From assembly GCA_022592435.1 (NCBI GenBank), contig JABYQS010000003.1:248001-312000 (forward strand): a DNA stretch of 64,000 bases. Reading direction: 5' to 3'. Shown piece after piece: positions 21,140 to 33,962 of this stretch. Under the pieces are notes generated by a model. It saw only the letters and a program-made list of their open reading frames with translations. It did not search any database and was not told the DNA's origin. This DNA is from Cerioporus squamosus. Its lineage: Eukaryota; Basidiomycota; Agaricomycetes; Polyporales; Polyporaceae. The translations under genes were made by a program, and so were the position numbers. Position 1 is the stretch's first letter. Every line of letters begins with the position of its first letter.

Positions 21140-24100
21140 ATGAGCGTGCCATCGCGAGCACTGGAGCCGTCCGTGCGAGACCATCTGCGTCTCGAGGCGT
21201 TCGAGGTACTACAGACGGCCTTCTGCATGTGTATAACAGTTCAGAGACATATACATCTTCAGGGAAAGTTTGACGTCAAGGACTTCGTAGGCGCAATCTC
21301 TGAGAAGCTCATCGCGCAATCCAAGGCGGATCCCGGACGTGCGTAGCTGCCCGCGGCGTGCAAGCTATCTGTTGTCCTGACCGCATGGCTGGCAGCGTTC
21401 GACCCCAAGCCGTTCATCCGTACCTTCGAGGCCGCTGTCGACAAACTTATTGCTGTTCGCAAAGATGTCCAGGCCAAGACGGAGCAGATGGAGAAGAGCG
21501 TGCGGGTGGCGGAGCGGGACTACTCGAAGAAGATGTCAGAGCTGAACAGAGGTTTCGAGGTGCGTCGTGCTACCTGGTACAATTTTAGCATGCGATGCTT
21601 AGACACTAGACCGAAAGGCAGTCGGACAGTCCTTCTCGGGCATGGAGACGAAGATGAACGAGGTCGGGCGGACGGCTATCCGTATTGGCGAGCAGATGGA
21701 GTCCGTTCATCAGCAGCGACAGCGCGCGCAGGCTGCATACGACCTCATCGACTACTACAACCAGTTCGCGAAGGACGATACCACACGGCTGGATGGTCTC
21801 AAGAAGGAAGGGAAGGAGGGAAGACGCAAGGTCGCTGTACTGCTTCGGCGGCTTGCTACGGTCGCCAAGGAGGTCGACCTGCCCCACTCAGACAAGGTGG
21901 GTCGATACGTTCATCAGCTTGACCTCCATAGTGCTCATCAGATGACCCTCCCAAGACGCGAGAGAACATCGACCGGTACTGCGAGAAGTTCGAGAAAGAC
22001 ATGCTGCACCTGTTCGACCGCGCGTACCGGAGAGGCGACCCCAAGATGATGCATGTATGCACTATGCACTATCCGCGTTTCCATCATGGAAGTTGACCCA
22101 TCGTTCTTGCAGCATTGTGCGCAAACATTGCTCGACTTCAATGGTGGGGCTTCGTGCGTGCAAGTGTACGTGAACCAGCATGACTTCTTCATCAATCGTG
22201 TGCGCGCGGATACCAACATAGACGATCGCCTGTGAGTATCACTCTCATCGACATGAACCAGAACCTCATGCTCCTGCAGATGGGATGCTCTTCCACATCC
22301 TGATGCCCCACCGCCTGTCTATGAGAAGGGACTGCAAGACCTGTTCCAGGAGATCCGCGCGACCGTCGGGCAAGAGGCGCAGATTGTGCAGGCAGTCTTC
22401 CCGAATCCAGCCTATGTCATGCAAGTGTTCCTGCAACGAGTATTTGCGCAATCGGTAAGACAAGTCAGTACGTCCCGCCTACCGTCGCTGACTCTCAATA
22501 ACAGATACAACAACACCTTGAACAGCTCGTTGCGAGGACCACGACCATGCCTGACTTGGCTTCACTGCGAATCCTGCAACTCGTGCATCAACAGACTTCT
22601 GTGCTGGTGGAGGACCTGAAGGCGTACGAGCTTCCATCCGTCATTCCGCGCTCACCTATCGACTCGAGTGAATTCAATCGGACCTTGAAGGGTATGCCTG
22701 CGTCAAATGCGACGAACACGGCCACGGCTGCGACGATCAGCACAATGCTCGAGACCGCCATGGAGGAGCTCTTCGTTCCATACACGGAGGGTCAGAGGTA
22801 TCTGGAGAAGGAGAGCCGGAGCTTGGGCGAGATGTATGCAAGTTATCTCACCAAGTTCACTCGCTACCATGTGCGTCTCTCGGGCTCACGCATATAGTAG
22901 AAGTTGCTGATATCTCCCATTGTAGGAGCGGACGGACACGAAGGGCAAATCCTCCATGTTCGGCCGTATGGTGGACCAATTGAGCGCAGCAGCGGCCACG
23001 TCACCTTCTGGGTCGTCTTCAACTTCAGCCCAAGCTGCCGCAGCTCTGATGCGCTTCGGCGGACTGGGTGCGTCGGCGGATCGTGCTCCGGAGAAGCCCG
23101 GAGAGGATCCTATCCATGAAGAGGATGGCATGCTGAGCATTGAGGTTGCCGAGACGATGCTCAAGTGGCATGCAGAAGCCATAGGTCGTTGCGTGGAGCT
23201 GAGCTCATCCAGTGACGTGCCCAAACACACGTTCGCACTGCTACGTGTGTTGTCCGCCGCGATCGGGAACTCGTATATTGAGACTGCTATTGAGACGTAC
23301 GTATTGAGCACCCCGCCTCCTGCACCCCCGTCCACTGACGACTGGAATAGAGCCCAAGCACGGCTGGAGGTCGCTGATACGAAGACGGAACCGAGCATGC
23401 AGCCTCTGACAGTCCTACGTGAGGTCGACCTCATCTGTCACCTGTGGCAACGCTACGTTACGATGGCCCTGTTGCCGCTTGCAAGCAGCTCAGTCACCGT
23501 GCGTCGCGAGATGGTCGTGTTCAACAACCAGGCTGTGAGCAGGATCGAGGGTGGCGCCAACCATGTGACGCAGAAGCTCACAGATGGTAAGTAGTCACTC
23601 GCAGCGAGACGTCCGACGTGGTAATCATGATGGACTCTAGCTGTTGTCGCCTGGTTGTCGACGCAGCTCGCGAAGCAAAAGCGGACCGACTTCAAGCCAC
23701 GCAACGACGATCTCTCCTTTGCCCGGGTGAATACCGAACCCTGTATCGCATGTTGCGATATGCTTGAGAAGGTGCGCGATGCGGCCAAGGCGACGCTCAG
23801 CGGCAAGAACCTGGAGGGCTTCCTGACGGAGGTCGGAGTGGCATTCCATAGGTGAGTCGCGTATGTCTCTATTATACGTTCCACATACTCAACAGCTTCT
23901 CCAGTCTATTGCTCGAGCATCTCAAGAAGTTCCCCGTCAGTGCGACGGGTGGTCTCATGCTCGCTAAGGACCTCAAGTCATACCAAGATGTCATCGACTC
24001 GTTCTCCATCCCACCCTTGCATGAACGCTTCGAGTTCATCCGCCAGCTCGGCAACGTTTTCCTCGTCAAGCCGGACATCCTCAAGTCGTATATCACGGAG

Positions 24101-24406
24101 GGCTACCTCGGCCGCATCGACGCGAACCTCCTCCGACCGTACCTCGCACAGCGCTCCGATTGGGGCCAGGCGGAGAAAGGCTTCAATGATTCAGACGCGA
24201 CGGACGGCGTGGTCGCGGACGGGAAGGGGATGCGCGATCGGTTCGGCATGGGCAGGCTGAGCATGATCATGAAGGACCTCGAGCCCCTCCGCGAGCAGAT
24301 CAGCATGCCGAGCATGCCTATGCCTGGGATGAGCAATTTGGGTAACATCGCGTCCTCGTTTGCGAATGCGCGACCGCCGAGATTCAGCAGTAGCGGGGCT
24401 ACCTGA
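21140..24406 (+). CDS. SEC10: Exocyst complex subunit Sec10
   Basis: Twelve exons (21140-21205, 21263-21338, 21396-21559, 21618-21896, 21956-22054, 22113-22231, 22280-22454, 22505-22870, 22926-23296, 23351-23586, 23641-23851, 23905-24406) give 887 residues, the family length. The N-terminal KFDVKDFVGAISEKLI and the coiled-coil TEQMEKSVRVAERDYSKKMS, then FSGMETKMNEVGRTAIRIGE and RENIDRYCEKFEKDMLHLFD, are Sec10 landmarks. The C-terminal bundle includes LLEHLKKFPVSATGGLMLAK, DLKSYQDVIDSFSIP and LRPYLAQRSDW. Sec10 acts in the octameric exocyst that tethers secretory vesicles to the plasma membrane, at hyphal tips in filamentous fungi. The 54-base intron at 23297-23350 is in frame. A disordered Ser/Ala linker lies near residues 460-490, and the tail holds Met/Pro repeats (SMPSMPMPGMSNLG). 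Confidence 0.93.
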
Positions 24407-24531
24407 TGAATTGTATGGGATCTTCATACTTGTTTCACTAACTTATACCGTTCCGTCCATGGAGTCTGTAGTTGCTAGCGCTGAATGTAATGATACAATT
24501 GCTGGATGTCTGTCCATGTGGATGTCCGGGC

Positions 24532-25789
24532 TTACTCCCCCTTGAAAACCGGCGCTCGCTTTTCCTTGAACGCTTGCAGCGCCTCCAGGCGGTCCTTGGA
24601 GTGCAGGAGCGGCTCGTAGGATGCCCTCTCGAAATCGAGGCCTGCAACCCACGATCTGAGCAATGAAGCTGTGGCCCTGAATATCATGCACACTCACCAG
24701 ACTCGAATCCCAAGTCGGGCACACGGGAAATCGCCTGCTTCGCTGCGCGCAGGGCGAGAGGAGCTGCATAGGATTGGTAAATAACTAACCCCACGCGTAC
24801 AATACATAAGAAAGACTGACCATTCACGCTGATCTCCTGCGCCACCTCTAAAGCTTTGTCATACGCCGTGCTCTCGGGAGAAGAGACGTAGTCAACGACG
24901 CCTGGAAGGCCGGGGTGTTGAGCTGGTGAGAGGGGACGAAACGACGCGACAAACGTACCATAGTCCAATGCCTCCCGCGCGTTCAAAGCTCTTGCAGTGA
25001 AGATGAGGTTCTTCGCCTTCGCAATGCCCAGCAGTCGCGTAAGCCGTTGTGTTCCACCCGCCCCGGGGATGATGCCAAGTCTCGTCTCCGGCAAGCCAAT
25101 CTTGGTCACGGAATGACCTGGACGAGTGTCCCGTTCAGCACACCGCCTCCTACATGTCTATCCGGTCACCTAAATGTGAGGACTCACCTGCAACGCGCAA
25201 GTCACACGCAAGTCCCAACTCCAAGCCACCACCGAGCGCGGGGCCGTCAATCGCCGCGATAGTGGGTACGGGCAGGTTCTCGAGCGTACCGAGAGCGCGG
25301 CGGAGGTCGATGAGGAACTTGTCCACCTGCGCCTTCGTCATAGTCGCGCGCTCAATGAGGTCAGCTCCAGCGCAAAACGAGCCAACGGTGGTTGAACGGA
25401 TGATGAGAACCCGTGTGCTAGATGCGAGAGTGCGCGATGTCAAGGACAATGGAAGGTCAGAGGATAAGTGAGCTCACCTCTTGTCGAATTGTACAGTGTC
25501 CAGACATTCTTGAAGTTCCTGCAGCGCACAATATAAATGGAAGACTCCCGCACCATAGAACAAGCAACACCTTCAGCAGTCTGAGCGAGATCGCGTTCTT
25601 CGCCTTCGGACGGTTGAGCAGCAGTGACGTGATGCCGGGGCGGTCTGGGGCAGCTTCAAGGTACGCTTCCAGTGCGATGTTCGAGCTGGCCGGATGTGTC
25701 GTCTGTATCCACCGTCTACGGCCTGCGCACGCGAGCTGGGCACCCCGAAGGGCAGAAGGAGTGTAGGCACGAGAGGCGGCGAGCAACAT
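24532..25789 (-). CDS. Mitochondrial enoyl-CoA hydratase/isomerase (AUH/methylglutaconyl-CoA hydratase-like)
   Basis: Seven exons on the minus strand (25789-25571, 25518-25478, 25417-25188, 25117-24959, 24901-24821, 24763-24698, 24641-24532) give 301 residues. The N-terminus ([15 protein letters not shown], Arg-rich, no acids before residue 40) looks like a mitochondrial targeting peptide. Crotonase motifs are [26 protein letters not shown] (first oxyanion-hole loop), [20 protein letters not shown] (second loop), then [20 protein letters not shown] with the catalytic Glu pair typical of hydratases. The end ([19 protein letters not shown]) is the standard C-terminal helix. Likely role: hydration of an unsaturated acyl-CoA, by family resemblance the leucine-degradation intermediate methylglutaconyl-CoA. 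The exact substrate is inferred. The frame closes exactly. Confidence 0.9.
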
Positions 25790-27024
25790 GTCCAGCAGAA
25801 GGAGGTCGACGTTCTGAAGCGCCGATCAGCCACCCCCGCATTCCGCGCGGAACTTGGCGAGGTCGCGACTGGGACGCGGCGGCCTCAGGCTGTCACGGTC
25901 ATGAGCCTTGAGTTCCTGCCAATCTACGCCGCGAAGTTTGGACAGTTTGTTGATGCTGAGGCAGAGCGAGCGTTACCACGTCGCGCAATGCAGTTGAAAC
26001 GGACTTCGCGAACTGCCTGCAGCTCTGTCAGTGGCCGCGGCGACGCGAGAGGGCACCCGTCGTCCGGCGCTCCGTCGATGAGCCCGCCTTTGCCCGGCTC
26101 CCCAAGCGCTCGTGCGTCCCGACGGAATTCCTGCGAGATTGCTTCATAGATACAGCTCCTACGGGATCATGCCCATGACCCCTGCTACTTGCAGGCATAT
26201 CAGCCCTGGCATATATAGAGGCAGCCTCTGCAGACTGCAGCCCACACAGTGGCTGACAGCCTCCCCACTCTCCTCCACTCCCTCCTACATCCACTGCTTA
26301 TCCAGAAGTAATTCTTCTGGTACCACTCTGGGTAGCAGAAGGATCACTTCTCGAAGCAACAGGGATGCCTTGGGAACATGTTCGGATTTTTCCGAAGCTA
26401 GAACAGCCCAGGAGATTGGGGAAAGCATGTTGAAGCAACAATCAGCCAGGGGTGGAGGTTTATATGCCCCAGAAATGGGGTTGAAACACTCCCAGAACCA
26501 TTGTTCTCCTCGGGATTACTGCTGCGGCAGCCTAGCCGAGTGATTGATGAGTTCCAGAAGACCATGGGGACCTGGTGTTGGGACCCTTCTATCTTGACTC
26601 ATTTTCTCATGCCCCCTCCTTTGGCCCATGGACTCCCTCTGCAAAACAGAATTTGATCGGACAAGTGGCCTTTAAAATACTGCATTAGCTTCGCTTTATT
26701 GTGCTGGTGACGTGCAGGGTTCAATTCCTTGAGCAGGACCCTCAGGGATTTATAGAAGCACTGTGTGCCCTGAGTGTGCAGAAAGTGGATAAATATGTGC
26801 CCATGTCCAGCCCCCCTTCCTCAAGCCACCCCCAGAAAAAAACCCTCATAGCCCCAAAGCATTTACCCTTCCCCTCTGTCACAATCATGTCTGAAACCCG
26901 CAACACAATGCCCAGAGAGGGCAAGGGGATGAGAGAAGGTATGCCCAGTTACCATTCCGGGATGCTGTTGTTGTGCTCGCACAGCCACCAGGCATCTCCG
27001 AGAGTCAGGCACTGACTTCTGCCA
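25790..27024. other. Intergenic region becoming AT-richer to the right
   Basis: The first 300 bases are GC-rich; a short plus-strand frame at 25902 (MSLEFLPIYAAKFGQFVDAE) looks coding but is not followed by a supportable exon. From about 26290 the base composition changes to clearly AT-richer DNA. A frame around 26370-26640 (GWRFICPRNGVETLPE, then RVIDEFQKTMGTWCWDPS) is interrupted by stops. It may be the remains of an inserted or foreign gene. No terminal inverted repeats or duplicated target site could be found by eye. Confidence 0.4.
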
Positions 27025-27438
27025 TTGGAACCCCCACTGCCAGAGCTCTACCGCAACTGTGTTGGCCATGTGCCGGAGTTTGCACGGAAGATTGAGGTTT
27101 ACAAGGACATGTGTGCCCATGTTCCTGGCATCACTGGCTGGTACACTGTCAAAAAACATCTAAACTGGTGCTACAAGAAGGAAAAGAAGCTCGGCATCCA
27201 AACAAAGGACCCTCAGGGCCTTCCAGATGTGTATGTTCATGGTGAGTCTGCTCTTCATACTACATAGTCAAAATATTATATAATGCTAACCCCAATGCAC
27301 CATGTAGCATTTGTTGAGGCAGAGATGACATGGTGCCCGGATCCCTCCTTGTCTGTGCTCTCAATGTGGGCAAGCATGTTGGAGGTGCCCAACCATGTGG
27401 TTTACAAGGTTGCAGCTGCCATAGCTGGAGTTCAGTAG
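27025..27438 (+). CDS. Orphan coding fragment with one intron, 5' part unresolved
   Basis: Two joined exons, the first ending at 27241 and the second spanning 27308-27438, share a GTGAGT...ATGTAG intron and one frame ending in TAG. Visible residues include ELYRNCVGHVPEFARKIEVY, HVPGITGWYTVKKHLNWCYK, then AFVEAEMTWCPDPS and a hydrophobic C-terminus ending KVAAAIAGVQ. The composition is rich in Lys, Trp and Cys, and codon use is less GC-rich than in neighbours. I do not recognise a family. An upstream exon could end near 26940 (GTATGC donor), with a 27003-27024 join that I could not bring into frame. It may be a decayed or lineage-specific gene. Confidence 0.4.
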
Positions 27439-28026
27439 GGTACTAGACTGTCGATGTTGTTGATTTTGATGTAGCCGCGATCTCGAGACTCTTGATTACC
27501 ACATGATGTCAATGTGTTTGAATGATTGCTTTGCACACTGAATGTCAAATCGTTCCAATGAAATGCAAGCTATTCCAACTGATCCATTAACTGTATGACG
27601 ACAAGCCTGGAACAGTACAGTTACAGGAGAAGCTGTACAGATACTTTCAGGATGCACACTCAAGAGACAAGACGTCGCAGAGATATGTGGTGTTACAGAC
27701 AAGACAAGCGGAACACACAATGTACGTAAGCCAAGAAACACCAGAACCCAAAAATGAAAACGAGGTCGAGGTCGTGAAGACTCAGCAACCGCCGGAAGAT
27801 ACGCCGGAAGGCGACGATGAACCAGCGGCCGCCACAGACGGGCGAGGTGAAGACACAGAAGGTGGGATGTAGATTCCTCGTCTGGATAAGTAAAGGGGAA
27901 GTGTTCGCGGAGGAGTGGGGATGGGGATACCGGTGGGTATATCTGCAGAAGAGGTCAACAACAGCTGCGCCGGAAACAGAGACACACTCACTGAACGCGT
28001 GGCTATCCGCATTGCTGCGCCAACGT
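27439..28026. other. AT-rich intergenic tail and 3' region
   Basis: About 590 bases. The AT-richer composition continues to about 27750, then normal GC returns towards the 3' end of the Ser-rich gene. No gene recognised. Confidence 0.4.
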
Positions 28027-29417
28027 TCAACGCGCCTCGCCGTAGTAGCCGGCGTCCTCACCCGGCTGCACGTAGTGCTGCACAGGTGGAGCCCCAGCAA
28101 CCCGGGGCGAGTTGCTCGGGTCGGCGTATGGGTGCGTAGGGGAGTGCGACGGCTGCGGGTAGTACGCGTCCTGCTGGGAAGCGGCAGCGGCGCCATATCC
28201 GCCCTCGTACCCGGCGTACTGCTGACCGACGGCCGCGTTACCGTATCCACCATCGTACCCGGGATACTGCGCGGGGTTGTACGCCATGCCGGGGGGATAG
28301 TCGACGCCGCTGTTGAAGTTCATCTGCATAGGCTGAGGCTGGGCGTACTCCTCCATGGTGGGGAGACCGAAGTGCGTCGCGCGGTCGGGGTATGCGTCGG
28401 TCGCGGCGTGCGACATGGGCGCGTCGTGCGAGTTGTCGAAGCCGCCGGTGAAGCTCGTCGGGCTGGCGGAGCGGTTGTTCTCCGGGCTGGGGTATTTCTC
28501 GAAGTACGCGAGGTCCTCCTCGTCCTGCAGCCGCGCGGCGCGACGCTTCGCGAGAACGACGGCGGTGATGATACCGCCGACAGCGATGATGCCGACGACG
28601 GAGAACACACCGGCGACCGCGCCCTTGTTTTCGAAGAAGCTAGAGCGGACGAGAGTTAGTGGGGTTCACACGCGGGAGAACCCCCTGGGGCGTTGGAAGG
28701 CTCACCTGTTCGAGGACGCGCCTGCCTGGCTAGCGGCATCCGTCGGGACCGCGGAGGACGTAGTGAGCCAAGAGTAGGTAGTCGGAGCGGTGGCCGCGTG
28801 GTAGGTCGGGGAAGCAACTGCGGTCGCGCCGGTGTTGCTAACCAGGGTAAGACCGGTAGCCGTAGAAGTGGAAGAGGAACTGCAAGCGAAGAGACGTCCG
28901 TCGATCAGGTCTCACATTCGCGAATAACGCGATTAAGTGTATGTACTTACGAGGACGAAGTGGTCGAGGAACTGGAGGAAACAGAGGAGGACGAAGAAGA
29001 GGAAGAAGACGAAGAGGAGGACGAGTCCGAGGATGTGGTCGCGCTGCTCGAGGACGACGATGAGCTCGAGGACGTATCAGCAGCGGGCACAGGCTTGTTG
29101 GAGGAGGTGGAGGCTGGCAAAGGTGCAGTGGTCGACGGGGAGACGGGCACACTTGACGAGTGCGGCTGGCTGGAAGACCCTTGCGACGAGCTGGTCGAGT
29201 GGTCGGTCGAGCTGGAGGGGCTCGTCACGGGCGGCGCGGAGTCGCTGGTCGAAGACGGGCTGGCACCAGCACCGTCGCCACCATCAGGAAGGCCAGGGAC
29301 GCCGGCCGTGGGCCCCGTCGTGGTCTGTGCATTTGCGAGAAGGAGCGACTGGGTTGAAAGGAGTGCGAGGGAAATGAGCGTGAGGGCGCGCGCCGGCGAC
29401 GCCAAGCAGCAGCGCAT
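28027..29417 (-). CDS. Ser-rich single-pass membrane protein (Wsc/Mid2-like architecture)
   Basis: Three exons on the minus strand (29417-28951, 28879-28706, 28639-28027) give 417 residues. The signal peptide reads ALTLISLALLSTQSLLLANA. The ectodomain, about residues 30-215, is almost wholly Ser/Thr/Pro with poly-Ser runs and should be heavily O-mannosylated. One membrane helix (AVAGVFSVVGIIAVGGIITAV) is followed by an Arg/Lys-rich stop (LAKRRAARLQ). The cytoplasmic tail is Tyr/Gly/Pro-rich (GYDGGYGNAAVGQQYAGYEG). This layout is that of fungal wall-stress sensors of the Mid2/Wsc kind, though no WSC Cys domain is present, so a sensing role is only inferred. The Ser-coding repeats make 28950-29130 a low-complexity stretch on the DNA level. 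Confidence 0.82.
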
Positions 29418-29748
29418 GGTGGGAGCGGAGAACGGCGGGGAAGCCTACGACGACGGGGACAGCGTCGATGGCAGCGGCGGGGCAGCTGTGGACAGTGAGG
29501 AGAGGTGAGGAAACGACGGACGCGAGCAGCAACCAGAGGTCCCGGTGGCGGACATGCGGCTAGCAACTCCGCCGGCATCTTCCAATCGAACCTTCTTCGG
29601 TCGCCCTCGGGCTACTCCCTGGTCTCTACACAAACTCGAGGGGGGCTTTTATGGATTCGAGAATAGCATAGCTATGCTCGAGAGAGAGCAGTGCGATTAG
29701 GGCGTTGCAAGTACAGTACACAACGCGAATACGAAGTCCAGAGTTCTC
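29418..29748. other. Intergenic promoter/3' region, nothing recognised
   Basis: About 330 bases between two minus-strand genes. Contains the promoter of the Ser-rich gene. No clear TATA box. Confidence 0.35.
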
Positions 29749-32331
<2,583 letters not shown>

Positions 32332-33730
32332 ATGGCACCCATCAAGACTTGCGTCGTCGGCGTCGGCCTCGGTGGCCTCACCTTCCACGTCCCCTTCGTC
32401 CTCGCGCTGCCCCACCTCTTCACCCTCCATGCGGTCATGGAACGCAATCCCGCCGCGCCCGGCGGAAAGCTGCAGGCGCGTTTCGGCGAGCAGGCAGCGA
32501 AGGGCGTGACCATCCACCGCTCCTTCGACGCCATCCTCGCGGACCCAGAGGTCGAGCTGGTGGTGATCACCACCCCGAGCGAGACCCACTACGAGCTCGC
32601 CAAGCGCGCTCTGGAGGCAGGCAAGCACGGTGCGTCACCTTCCTCTCGCTTCTGCATCCTTCGCTGACTTTGCAGTACGGAACTACAGTCCTCGTCGACA
32701 AGCCTGTTACCGCGCACTTCGCCCAGGCGCAAGAGCTCGGCGCGCTCGCAAAGTCCAAGAACGTCGTCCTCTATCCTTTTCAGAACCGCCGCTGGGACTC
32801 GGACTTCCTCGCCCTGAAGAAGCTCCTCGAGCTCCCTGCAGACCACCCGAAGTCGCTGGGCACCCTCTACGAGTTCGAGTCGAGGTATGCTCGGCCAACT
32901 CCTCGCATCTGTAGTCTGGAGGCCTGACTGCTGCGCTCTGCACCTCAGGTTCGACCGTTTCCGCACCGAGCTCAAGGGCACCTGGAAGGACCTCCCTCTC
33001 GAGGCGAACGGCCTCACGTATGACCTCGCCGCGCACACCATCGACCAAGTGCTCGTCCTCTTCGGCCGCCCGACGAAGATCACCGCCATGATTGAGAACA
33101 TCCGCGGACTCGGCAGCAAGGAGGTCGACGATTGCGTCAGTCTCCCCCCCCTCTCTCTTTCTGGCTTTTCAACTGACTCCGCGTGCATGCACAGTTCACG
33201 ATCTACCTGCACTACCCGCCCCGGCCCGCAGCCTCTGGCCTCCAGCCGACGTCCTTCACCGCCGTCCTGCGCGGGCACATCCTCTCCGTGCGCGCCTCCC
33301 AGGTCCGCTACGTCGTCCGCGGCACGCACGGCACCTTCCTCAAGTCCGGCGTCGACGTCCAGGAGGACCAGCTCAAGGCTATCCCGAGCCCCGCCGGCAT
33401 CGTGCAGGACCAGACGTACGGCGTCGAGCCCGAGGACATCTGGGGCACCGTCGAGAACGTCGGCCCGGACGGCAAGGTCATCCAGTCTGTGTACGTGATT
33501 CCCAGTCTCGCTCGAGTGACCGGTGCTGATCGTGGTCGGGGACGTGCAGGTGGCCGACGACCGAGCGCGGCCAGTACATCAAGCTGTTCGAGAACGTCGC
33601 GGCTGTCATCAGCGAGGGTGCTGAGCAGCTGGTGAAGTGGGAGGAGTCCGCCGAGGTCATCGAGCTTATCGAGCTCGCGTACCAAAGTGCACGCGAGGAG
33701 CGCACCCTCCCTGTCCCTCCCCGTCCTTGA
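32332..33730 (+). CDS. Gfo/Idh/MocA-family NAD(P)-dependent oxidoreductase
   Basis: Five exons (32332-32629, 32689-32884, 32949-33135, 33195-33490, 33550-33730) give 385 residues. The N-terminal Rossmann fold starts [20 protein letters not shown], then [20 protein letters not shown], and the catalytic-Lys motif HVLVDKPVT. The C-terminal domain has [36 protein letters not shown] (with the conserved His) and [20 protein letters not shown]. The second intron acceptor was chosen at 32688, because it yields AGKHVLVDKPV; the earlier CAG at 32675 breaks the frame. The protein is predicted cytosolic. It resembles bacterial YvaA/Gfo-type sugar or inositol dehydrogenases, but the substrate cannot be told. 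It shares a promoter region with the GH9 glucanase, so joint carbon-source control is possible but unproven. Confidence 0.9.
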
Positions 33731-33962
33731 GTGTTCGCGGGAAGCAGGAGTGTAAAGAGATGACGACAGATCGACAAGAAGTACACAGAACCTGTGATGC
33801 TGTATCTTTTACTTGGCTTATAACTGTATCTTTATACCTGGGAGACATCCCCAATCCAACGTGCATGCCGGTTCAACGCCTTGTAGCGATGAGGTACAAT
33901 GACTGAGATTCTATGTATGCCAGGTATATGCACAGGGCAAGTACTTCCCCACAAATCGACGA

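Noticed and set aside
26700..26745. GGTTCAATTCC resembles a tRNA B box and the bases around it can form a T-arm stem
   Set aside because: No matching acceptor stem or A box lies 60-80 bases upstream, and the surrounding DNA cannot fold into a cloverleaf by eye.
28950..29130. Low-complexity GAG/GAC tract that looks like a microsatellite
   Set aside because: It encodes the poly-Ser ectodomain on the other strand and is explained as coding repeat.
28693..29508. Long plus-strand Glu/Asp-rich open frame
   Set aside because: It is the reverse of the Ser-rich coding repeats of the minus-strand membrane protein.
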